Assembly: GCA_020137815.1 (NCBI GenBank)
Contig: CM035361.1
Location: forward strand, 735,524-799,523
From: Hormiphora californensis
Taxonomy: Eukaryota > Ctenophora > Tentaculata > Cydippida > Pleurobrachiidae
Direction: 5' to 3'
DNA length: 64,000 nt
Part shown: in pieces, positions 1-10,800 of the stretch
Position numbering within the stretch: the stretch's first letter is position 1
Layout: each line of letters opens with the position of its first letter
Notes under the pieces: generated by a model
What the model was told of the DNA's origin: nothing
The model's input: the letters and a program-made list of their open reading frames with translations, nothing else
Database searches by the model: none
Made by a program: the position numbers and the translations under genes

Positions 1-1665
1 GATACCCGCGGGGCTCGTTATACTACCGGAATTGCTGCTGCTTGTACTGCTATGAAAACATTTCAGTAATCAGATATCAGGTATATCCTGCTGATACTGT
101 GCTATACTGGCGAAATGCCACTAGACTACCGGGGATATGGCTAGGAGCCAAATTTCAGTATCACAATCTCATTCTAATGAATTCTAAAGAATCCATAGCG
201 AAACAACTTTTTCCAAATTTTCTAATTAAGTCTCAAGATCAAATATGTCCCCGTGCAGTTCAGAATGGGCCGGCGCCGCCTGACACAAAGTGATTTGCCC
301 CTGTGGGTAGGATCCCCGACAGGGGTTCACGCCCATGGCAACCTCATGGCAACCCCATGGCAACCTCACGTCCATGGCAACCTCTCTTATCAAATCAGAA
401 AAGCTGCAGATTGTGCAAATCTAAATCAGGCTGGTTTAAAGTTGAATACAAGAATTGAGCTGGATCTGTCGTGGCGGTGTTGGTGGTACTGCCCCAAATA
501 CTAACCCCAAAAAACAACACAGGGTTGTCGACACACTAGATGCTCATGCAGCATACGATAATGATGACACGTGGCGGCATATAGCTTGTTTGTTCTGAAC
601 ACATTCTGGGTATCGACAGATGGCGGCTTTCTTGGAAGGGAGGTGGCATGATACCAATATATAATATTGAAAGATCGAACATATGAAAGAAGGAATACGG
701 CCCAAAGGAACCACATTATCTAAAGAAGCGAATCTAAAAGAAGGTTGGAATCCAGCATAAGATATTTCGCAGATCGCAATTTTTTATTGCCGAAACATTT
801 GTAGAAGAAAGACGGCCTACGTTTTTGTTATTGAATACCAACGGTTTTCAGAAAATTCGTTTCGCGGATTTTCAAGGAATTTTCACTTCAAAATTAACTT
901 ATACGCCCGTCGCCCTCGGTACCAGTTGCAGACATGTATTTAGGAGCAACAAGATCTGATCTGATCTAATCTATTGAGGATTGCCGGGTGATACGATAGA
1001 ACACGAATTTATAATAGTGGTATGAATAACAAACCATTTACTGCGAGTACATCCCCTTGTACTAGGTGATTCACCACTACTCGAAAGTTCTATATATGAG
1101 CTTGCACGCTAATACACGCTTTATTTCGAATCTCTTGTAAATGGAGTGAGTGCTTGGTAAAATTGACATCCCCAAGAGGACGGGGTGATACACGAGATCT
1201 GGAGAGATATTAAATGATCTCGGAGATATCACGATGAGAACAAGGCAATTGATATAGGATACCGATATATAGGGCAGCTGCACCAAATTATACCCTTCTT
1301 TAGCTTTATTAGATTCAATTATGTATTTCTCTTATTGGACACGTCACACCACATTCATACACAACTATGCGATTTGAGAATAATGACCCTGTAACAGAGA
1401 ATTCTCTGTCCACAACGTAGTAAATGAATTCTGCAACAACGACCACAGAATAGAAATACTAAACCATACGGAAAACATAAACAGAACCAGAGGCGTCCCT
1501 TGCAGAGCTATAATACGGGATAGCTTTATTCCTCTAGTTCTTCTAGGGCCATATCCAGGTAGCACATCGTGTGACTCAATAAGACACGTTACCCCCAATT
1601 CTTGGAAGATCTTCCGGTTCTTCTCGCCCGTTCCTGATTCTGAGAACTGGATCTCCTCGGTCGTT
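1..1665. other. No gene recognised
   Basis: Short ORFs on both strands without splice support. A CATGGCAACCTC tandem (331-385) is the only clear structure. 2,960-3,830 and 5,330-6,070 are likewise empty to my reading. Confidence 0.5.
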
Positions 1666-1669
1666 CCCT

Positions 1670-2940
1670 ACCTCCCATTTACTCCATCTCTCAGCTACCC
1701 TACCTCCCATTTACTCCATCTCTCAGCTACCCTACCTCCCATTTACTCCATCTCTCAGCTTACTTATCTCCCATTTACTCCATCTCTCAGCTTCCCTACC
1801 TCCCATTTACTCCATCCCTCAGCTTCCCTACCTGCCATTTACTCCATCTCTCAGCTACCCTACCACCCATTTACTCCATCTCTCAGCTTTCCTACCTCCC
1901 ATTTAATCCATCTCTCAGCTTCCCTACCTCCCATTTACTCCATCTCTCAGGGGTAGGAATGTTAGGATAAATGGGAGTAAATGGGAGGTAGGGCAGCTGA
2001 GAGATGGAGAAAATGGGAGGTAGGGAAGCTGAGAGATGGAGTATTTATGTGAGGTAAGGAAGCTGAGAGATGGAGTAAATGGGAGGCAGGGATGGAGTAA
2101 ATGGGAGGTAGGGAAGCTGAGAGATGGAGTAAATGGGAGGTAGGGAAGCTGAAGATGAAGTAAATGGGAGGTAGTAGCTGAGAGATGGAGTAAATGGGAG
2201 GTAGGGAAGCTGAGAGATGGAGTAAATGGGAGGTAGGGAAGCTGAGAGATGGAGTAAATGGGAGGTAGGGTAGCTGAGAGATGGAGTGAAAGGGAGGTAG
2301 GGTAGCTGAGAGATGGAGTAAATGGGAGGCAGGGAAGCTGAGGGATGGAGTAAATGGGAGGTAGGGAAGCTGAGAGATGGAGTAAATGGGAGCGGAGGTA
2401 GGTAAGCTGAGAGATGGAGTAAATGGGAGGTAGGGTATCTGAGAGATGGAGTAAATGGCAGGTAGGGAAGCTGAGATATGGAGTAAATGGAGGTAGGTAA
2501 GCTGAGAGATGGAGTAAATGGGAGGTAGGTAAGCTGAGAGATGGAGTAAATGGGAGGTAGGGTAGCTGAGAGATGGAGTAAATGGGAGGTAGGGTAGCTG
2601 AGAGATGAGTAGATGAGGTAGGGTAGCGGAGAGATGGACTAGATTAGGGGTAGGGTAGCTGAAAGATGGAGTTGATGAGGCTAGGGAAGCATAGAGATGG
2701 AAACGATTATGGATGGGATTCCTACCCCTAATCGTTTCCATCTCTATGCTTCCCTAATAGGGAAGCTGAGAGATGGAGTAGATGAGGAGTAGGGTAGCTG
2801 AGAGATGGACTAGATAAGGGTTGGGTAGTGAAGATGGAGTAGATGAGGGTAGGGTAGCTGAAAGATGGAGTAGATGAGGGGTAGGGTAGCTGAGAGATCG
2901 AGTTGATGAGGGGTAGGATACTTGAGAGTTGGAGTAGATC
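1670..2940. repeat. Inverted minisatellite, unit about 32 bp
   Basis: Tandem units of GGGAAGCTGAGAGATGGAGT + AAATGGGAGGTA. Units at 1670-1950 run in the opposite orientation to those at 1965-2940, so the junction near 1955 is a large hairpin. A second small inversion lies at 2725-2760. Long ORFs across it are repeat artefacts. Confidence 0.9.
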
Positions 2941-3963
2941 AAGATCAAGAAATATTTGATTCGGCACCGACCCTCTCTCTACTACTTTACTACGATGTTG
3001 CCTCCCCTCATGTGCTGTTCTGCAGCTGCTGTGTGAGAGTTGAACGCGAGGCGTCAATATACCAGTTACACGAACATCAACACCCATTCAACACACGATG
3101 CGAGGATGCGAATTTCATTATTTTTAAGTTTTGTGGGGTTGCGATTTTTTGTTTTAGGGTCGGCAAGATTGAAACGCCCCGGTATCATGGTACGCATATT
3201 TAAATAACAAACTGTACGCCTCGTAGAGGCGATTTTTCCAATCTTTGTCCTGTTTCCTGAGATATGGCCCCCTAAACGCCGGTTTTGGTGTTCTCGACAC
3301 TGCGAATCGGTGTCACGCGATGGAAATGGCATCAGTTTTCGTTACTACTGGTGCTCCGTTTTTCACGGACGTGAACGAGGGTGACGGCAAGAGTCCTCAC
3401 CTATTACATGGTATCCTTACTTGTGTATTAAATCTAAAATTACTGAGCAGCATGCTTGTTAATGAACCTTGCCTATGTTTGCTTGTCTCGCGAGTGCGCT
3501 CGCGACTAGCAAACACGACATGCAGTTCACACCCTGATAAAGGGGTTCGAAATTGTTGAATGTCGGATACGGCCATACTCGGTTGAATGCACCCGATCTC
3601 GTTCGATCTGCTGCATTGAGTATGTTGCTGTAATGCTGTAGTACCTACATTGATAATGTACTATGTAGACAAGTAGACAGTGTATAAAATTGTATAATGT
3701 ACAATTTGAAATGCTGACATAGGGTACTTTTAATTATGGGAATCGCGCGCGTGTTCCTGAATATGATCAGGTGCGGTTCCTGTCGGCTTCAGTCTGGCAG
3801 AGCAAGACCCCGATTATATTTGATTATATATTACTAGTAGGCCCGTTCGCCCTACGGGCGAATTTTGGGGAAATGGTAGCTGGATTAGGGAACGCTGACA
3901 TCACCTGCACCATCCGTTCCTAGCCTATCTCTCACTTTCTCCCTATAGGGTATATCCATAGGG

Positions 3964-4834
3964 CAGGAAGCGACCGAATATTCGGTTCGGTTCGGTTCGG
4001 TTCGGAAATTCGGTGTTTTTTGGGCGGTTCGGTTCGGTTCGGTTCGGTAGGAAATTTTGGCCGAACCACCGAATTTTTTGGTCAAAAAATGCCCAGAAAT
4101 CGGGCTTTTTTCATGCAAAATTTTTCAATTATTTCACGAAAATTGTATGGATTTCAATGTCAATTTCGCCGTATTAACCCTATTCGAATCGGTGGTGCTA
4201 TGTGGAAATGAATAATTTTTCACAAAATTAAATGTTTCTCTAAAAATTCATGGAGAGCATCGATCAAGGTATTGAGAATCATTACCTGAAATTTTGTGAA
4301 ATTTTTTTTTGTGAAAAATATTTGAAGTAAATTATGGTATACGAATCGTGTTTCTAATCGACAATGCTAAACGGGAGTGATGTTGGTAATTAGTGGGTCC
4401 GAGATGGATTGTGCTGATACGTGATCCCCCATCAAATCTAATTAGGAAATTTAGAGAGACACGATTCATGGTTCGTTTAATCCTGCTAATTAGCAATACC
4501 ATTCCCGTATAGCATTGCCGATTCGAAACACGATTCGTACGCAAAAATTGACATAGAAAATTTACGATAAAATTGACTTGAAAATTTTTTCACAAAATTG
4601 ACTTTGAAATTTTTTCAAACATTTTTTAACAAAATTTCAGAGAATGATTCTCAATACCTTGATCGGTGCTCTCCATGACTTTTTAGAGAAACATTTATAC
4701 AGAAAAAGTTTTGTATGGTTCGGTTCGGTTCGGTTACCGAAGTTCGGTTCGGTTCGGTTCAGTTCGGTTCGGTAAAAAAGTTTTTCAAATTCGGTTCGGT
4801 TCGGTGGAAAAAAACCCGGTTCGGTCGTTTCCTG
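3964..4834. mobile_element. hAT-like foldback element nested in Helitron A
   Basis: 871 bp, bounded by CAGGAAGCGACCGAA and TTCGGTCGTTTCCTG with an exact 8-bp target-site duplication CCATAGGG (3956-3963 and 4835-4842). Ends contain (TTCGG)n arrays and the whole interior is a long imperfect inverted repeat. The terminal sequence resembles that of the 109-bp MITE family elsewhere in the window. No transposase. Confidence 0.8.
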
Positions 4835-4898
4835 CCATAGGGTATACCCATGTTATTGTACGCTCGACTGGGCTTCCTGACCATGTCAAGGTGCGAGT

Positions 4899-5171
4899 TT
4901 AAGAGATCAATGTCATGGAGGTGCAGTGCTGTTCCAGAAACTCATCACGTGAAAACTTGGCCGCTATGTAGCCGATTCGGAGATTTCTATATTCGACTGG
5001 AGTAATCACCCTTAGGCGACGTTGGGTAAAGCTATCCGTAGTCGTTGATTGTCTCGCTTGAACACGTTGGCGTAATCTGTCATATTCTCTAGCCTGCTCC
5101 CTGACAGCAGCAGATCTTCTGGACCTATATAACCGTTGCCTAATAGCGCTTGCAGTGGAAGAGCTGGACAT
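4899..5171 (-). CDS. Arg-rich short ORF in Helitron A
   Basis: 90-residue ORF beginning MSSSSTASAIRQRLYRSRRS, with a basic alpha-helical stretch (AREYDRLRQRVQARQS) and then VITPVEYRNLRIGYIAAKFS. The start is the Met after the two TGCACGTGCA sites. Similar basic stretches precede the Helitron-like N domain in autonomous elements, so this may be a remnant of that leader. YRNLR also appears in the Helitron B ORF. Confidence 0.45.
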   Translation of the reverse strand: MSSSSTASAIRQRLYRSRRSAAVREQAREYDRLRQRVQARQSTTTDSFTQRRLRVITPVEYRNLRIGYIAAKFSRDEFLEQHCTSMTLIS

Positions 5172-6237
5172 CAGGGCAAAAGTAAAAGAATGCACGTGCA
5201 GAATTGAATTGGCCCTTGGTACCCAACTACAACCGGCAGATAGGTCTCCAAGTCCCTCTAATAATTGCACGTGCAGACAGAGTTGCTGTGTGATCTCCGT
5301 TACACAATTTGCTTAGTAAGTAGTATGATATGAGAATCAATATATTGATTCTCATGACGACGATGATCCCTTTACTAATCCCCGACCGTAGAAACAAATA
5401 AAAGTATATTTTCGCTGTACAAAAAGTTAAAAAGATGACACGACGGTTACAAAAACACACACTGCAGTATCTCTTAGTTGTATTACATAGATCTGTCTCT
5501 CTGGGGAAACCAATCGTACCCGAACCTCAGCTAGCAGGCACGACTGTTTCCCCCTTTACCTCTAATTAATTCGGGTCGAAGCTCTACTAATTGTCTTGAC
5601 ACACCGAGTCAAGATACTAGAAGTTAAGCTGTCTTGTTGAGTAACAACTAAGCTGTGAAGAATCTAAAAAAATGCTAGGAAAGACAGAATCCATCGCAAC
5701 GAATATCTTTTTTTCTCACGAAACCCTCCAGTTCCGAGACGAAGGATTTCTAATGGTAATTCTCGACAGATTGTACGTCATATACTAATATCCACAGTTT
5801 TCTAAATCAATCAAATAAACCAGATTTCAAAATGATCTTCTTGGAGGCAACCTTTAACACTTGTAAGAAATGATAGGATCAAAGCGTTCATAAAACGAAA
5901 AAAAAGCGCGAGACAGACACAGACCAACTAGAACAGTAGGACACAGACAAACTTGAATACAAACTAATCTACACGTGCCAAGGAAAGCTGCAAATTTATA
6001 GACACACATGAACATGTGCAGTAACTGCAGTACTGCTGCTGCTGCCTTTTTAATAACTTAATCTTAAGACGTTTCTTTCTCTCTCTCTCTCTCTCTCGCT
6101 CACTCTCTCTCTCTCTCACACATTCTCACTCTCGCTCCCTCTCTCCTTCTCTCCTTCTCTCCTTCTCTCGCTCCCTCTCTCCTTCCCTCACACACACTCT
6201 CTCTCACTCTCTCACTCTCTCTCCCTCTCTTCTTCGC

Positions 6238-7832
6238 TCACACCATTTGGTGTGTCACATCTTGAACAGGAGGTGTATTTTGAAAAGTCACTTTTTTCAA
6301 CGAACTCTTATCCTCAATCTCTCCAGCCGTGTTGTTATTATTGTTCTCTCCCCCTCCTTCGGGGATCAGATCACTCTGGTCTGATATCAAAACCGCCGCA
6401 TCTGTATTGGTGTCACACGTCGGGGGTGGATCAGGTTGTTGTATAATTGTGGGGATAGATTGTTGTTGTGTTAGTTCCGGCTCCACAGGCAGTGATATCT
6501 CTTTTTTTGGTTCTTCTGAAAAGGAGATCTGATGTTAGTTTCAATTCTGAGAAATGTGAAACTTGGGTTTTATAGCTGTCGCAAATTAACTTGTTGAGTT
6601 GGTAATACTCAACAAGCAAAAACAGGCTTTTATAAAGAAAATTATCAGATCATCATGAGGGATTCAGCCACAACTGGAGAAGAGGAAAGTACCAAAAAGT
6701 TGAAGATGTAGTACAGTCGGACCCCGATTAATCGATATGCTCGGGGGAAAGGGTTTTGCCCGGTAAATCAGGGTCCGACGATAGATGAGACAGTAGTTTA
6801 TCCCCAAATTAACCGTACTGGCATTCGACAGTGTGATGAAAGGTAGAAATATTTAGAGTCACAAGAAAGTTCACAGAAAGTTCAAGATTTGAAAGATTTG
6901 AAAGATATGAAAGATTTGAAAGATTTGAAAGATTTGAAAGATTTGAAAGATTTGAAAGATTTGAAAGAAGATTTATAAGAAGCATTCCAAATACAACATT
7001 AGATGGCAAGAAGCATATTCCATGTGAACTCACTAGGCATCGTCACATCGACACACTGGTTTAGGTCTGTCAAGATACACACGCTTCCTGCGAGAATGCA
7101 GCGAGGAAAAAACGGGCCGGTCAGTTTTTATGATAAGTTTAGGAGAAAATATAGGCCCATGCAAGAGCAAATCCAAACGAATTAGCAGTCTAAATTAATA
7201 GTTAAAAACTGAGTATATAGTATTAAACTCGTGAAACAAGCTAGGTCAGATGTTTTCTAATCATGGTCCAACTCGAGTATAGAGCTACAGTCGGACCCCG
7301 AGAATTAGCCGATAAATCGAAGTTCAGGTAAATTAAGGTACAACTGCAGTTTCACGCAGAAGATCACACCACAAATGGGGTTGCACACACACACACACAC
7401 ACACAATAGTCACACACACAAAATATATATGCCCTTATATATCACACACTCACTCACACTCTCTAGATCATTACACCATGCCTCCTGAAACACATTATAT
7501 TTCAACGGGTGACACGTCCCGGATATAAAACTGTCGTGCATTCGTTAATATCAGAGTATAAAAACCATTTTCTTAACAACCATAAAGAAAGTTGAATTGT
7601 TCACACAAAGCACAGACACAATATGGTGTCATAAGATTAAAAAGAAAGACCAGAAATAAGTTTGTACACATGATCTCTCTATCCTAAATCCTAATGAACT
7701 CTCCTATAAAAGCAGCTCACCCTTACCTCGATGGTAATTAACTGGTCCCTCATCGTCACTCTCATCTGCATCAGTCTTACCAAGTTCCAAGGGGAAGGGC
7801 AGCTCCATTTCGGATTGTGCTAATACAAACAC
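6238..7832 (-). CDS. BK channel last two exons: C-terminal tail
   Basis: Exon 7832-7727 encodes VFVLAQSEMELPFPLELGKT then DADESDDEGPVNYHR. It matches Slo1 RYVITNPPYEFELVPTDL, but in place of the following IFCLMQFD there is an acidic stretch. The last exon (6515-6238) joins in phase 1 and encodes EEPKKEISLPVEPELTQQQS, a Gln/Pro/Asn-rich tail and DVTHQMV followed by TGA. The tail is low-complexity and likely disordered. A (CT)n-rich tract lies just 3' of the stop (plus strand, 6080-6235), presumably in the 3' UTR. Confidence 0.8.
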
Positions 7833-10800
7833 CTGGGTAGAGAGAGATAGTTTTATGAAGGAGCAAATTGTACATTTGTTAGTTTTATGATGGAGTAGCG
7901 TTGAAGGAGTAACCACGACTGTGACAAATTTGTTACAAAAGTCGAAAGAGCGCACTGCTAATTACCGTGTGCGGCAAAAAAAAGCCCCCCCCCCCCCCCC
8001 TAGACCACCATAGTTGCCGATGTGGTGGAGAGCTGTAACTTGGCAGGGTTGCTCCACTATGTCTATCTTGATCCTGACAGAAAAATCAGAGCTCTAGCTC
8101 AAAATTCATTTTCATGAACGGAATGAACATTGTCATTCATTCCAGGAAAAAATATTTTCCGGTTCAAAATTTAACTAATTATGTTTGGCTATCGATTTGC
8201 TTTCCAATGTGACCAAGATCAGCTAAATTGGACAACCACAAGAGACACAGTGTCATGTTGCTTTAAGTTAGTCAGGTCATGTGATCTTCACCGAATCGTT
8301 GAGTTTCCGGGATTGCTAATCGGGCCAATGGGCAAAGGAATCTCGTATCATGGCCGCTAATTGGGTATGTGTACCAATACAGGGTGATGTGATTCGAGGA
8401 AAGAGGACATTTATCAAAGAGCTACAGATCTGATGACCAATCAGCATCGTCATCCCTCATTAGCAGATGTGATACGTGATTCTCTACCACTTAGACCAAT
8501 TCGTAATACTGAACACGATCAACGATTCAGTGAAGATCACATGACCTGACTAACTTTAAGAAACATGACACTGTGTCTCTTGTGGTTGTCCAATTTAGCT
8601 GATCTTGGTCACATTGGAAAGCTAATCGATAGCCAAACATAATTGGTTAAATTTTGAACCGGAAAATATTTTTTCCTGGAATGAATGACAATGTTCATTC
8701 CGTTCATGAAAATGAATTTTGAGCTAGAGCTCTGATTTTTCTGTCAGGATCAAGATAGACATAGTGGAGCAACCCTGCCAAGTTACAGCCCTCCACCACA
8801 TCGGCAACTATGGTGGTCTAGGGGGGGGGGGGGGCTTTTTTTTGCCGCACACGGTATAATACCTTGTCGTTTAACCGAAGTTTAGAATCATAACTTGGTG
8901 CAGTAGTAACATATCGATCTTCATTTGTATTCTCTGCCCTTTTATGTACACTCTTCCCTGAGAAGGGCCGGAGGGGTTATTGCGGGGTTAATACAGATAT
9001 TTACATACGGAGAAGAGGCGAATCTTAATAATTTGATTTAGTTAATTGACTCAAAATGTTACACAACTCAATTGAGTTATTATTAATTCCAAATTGAGCT
9101 CAATTGAGTTATTATTTAGTTCCAAATTGAGCTCAATTGAGTTATTATTTAATTCCAAACCTTTAGTTGTATGGTGGTAACTCCGGTAGAGACCCAGTGC
9201 TAACATTGAATAGTTATGGAGAAGAAACACAAAAAGCTCTCCGTATACCCTGATAGGAAAGGAGATCTGAATATCAAACTGGGTTTGAAAAGAGATAATA
9301 GAGATACTGCGATCAATAAACTAATTGCCATGGAAATGAAGTTCACCCCACGAAGCTGTTATGAGTGTTACCTGAATCTTGAAAACCGTTCATCTCGAAG
9401 TGATATTTGCGCAATTCGACAGCTCATCCTGGTCCGTAACCACGGCTGACAGTAAACAACGTTGGTGTCTTGATCTAGAAGGGGGATATCTATCAATGGG
9501 GGGGTTAGTTTTGTTCAGTTTTTGTGTACTCAACAAAATACAGGGGGTCTTTAATAATCTGTAGAGATGATATCTCCTTCCGGCTTCGATCAAGGTTATC
9601 AAAAACACGGATATTTTATTGTTCAGAACAGGGGGTTTTAGTTTCTATGAAGTGGAGGGGGAACGAATGAACAATCAGGGACTAATTCAATTCTGTGGTA
9701 TGAAAGCACGTCAGTCATGAAATATTTTGTCAAGGTCATCATGAGTAGTAAGACTGTTGTAAATGTTGTTGTTGTTGGTTTGAACCAGTGCAGGAACCGA
9801 CCGAATCAGGAAATACTGGTCCCTGATTGGCTGATAACCAGTCACGTGACCTAAATAACGAGTTCTGATTGGTTGTTTACTTTTGTCGTTGTCGTTAGTT
9901 TGGACAGGTGGTTGCAGCGGTCTGCTATCTCACTACCAGGAACCGACCGACACAAGTAAACAGCCAATCAGAACTCGTCATTTAGGTCACGTGACTGGTT
10001 ATCAGCCAATCAGGGACCAGTATTTCCTGATTCGGTCTGTTATCTCACTACATTCGTTTTCTGATTTTCTGAGTAAAGGAGCTAACTTAGTAATTAATGG
10101 ATGAGCCGCCGGTGCAAGAGTAACCACAAAATTCAGAGACTCATGATTTGGAATCTAAGTATTCTAAGCTTTTAGTTATAGTTATAGAGAAAAGGAGGTA
10201 GTAATCGGCAGCTGTAGTAAACATTTAGATCAGGGACTGATGACTGATGACAGAGCTCAAGGTCCTGAAGACAAGATAAGAAAAGCGAGAGAACCTTTGA
10301 GGTTAATGGACTACAGCTGTGTTTATAGCTCGTGCTAGAGGGACAAATGACACAAACTCAAGGTACAAACTCAAGGTATAAATAAAGTGGTTGTTCGATT
10401 TGAATTATTTGGATCGCAATACACAAAATGAGAATGTGTTTATTCTTTTGTGCTTGTGTTTTTCTTCTTTCTTGGGCACCAGTTTCCGCAGGGCCCGCCA
10501 CAGGTAAATTTCAAATTCAAGGCAGTCTATTAATTTTATTGTCAACTTCATTTTCAAAAACATTACGCAGTGGTTTGTTTCAGATTGGACTGATGTTCCT
10601 ACTCTTAAAGGTGAACTTATTCCGTTTTCTCTACAAAGATATATGCTGAAAATCAAGACACCAGAAACCATGATTAGTGATATAGGAATAATCAAAGTAA
10701 CACTGTTTTACGATAACGAAGCAGAGACTGGTAAGTTTTGCTAACCATTCGCTAGTTTAATTTGTGACTTAGTATATTAGGTTCACCAATTTAAATTCCG

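Larger units (their letters stand above)
3834..5328 (-). mobile_element. Helitron A, non-autonomous, 1.5 kb
   Basis: On the minus strand the element starts TCATACTACTTACTAAGC after an A and ends with a hairpin (TTCGCCC-GTA-GGGCGAA), a short spacer and CTAG followed by T. That is the Helitron signature: 5' TC, 3' hairpin plus CTRR, insertion at AT. It carries a short Arg-rich ORF near its 5' end and a nested foldback element. No Rep/helicase is seen. Confidence 0.75.

Noticed and set aside
1962-3087. ORFs of 119 and 259 codons over the minisatellite
   Set aside because: The tandem unit keeps the frame open; the residues repeat with the DNA unit and no splice or start support exists.
3978-4800. 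Telomere-like TTCGG arrays
   Set aside because: They sit symmetrically inside a bounded insertion with an 8-bp target duplication, so they belong to a transposon.
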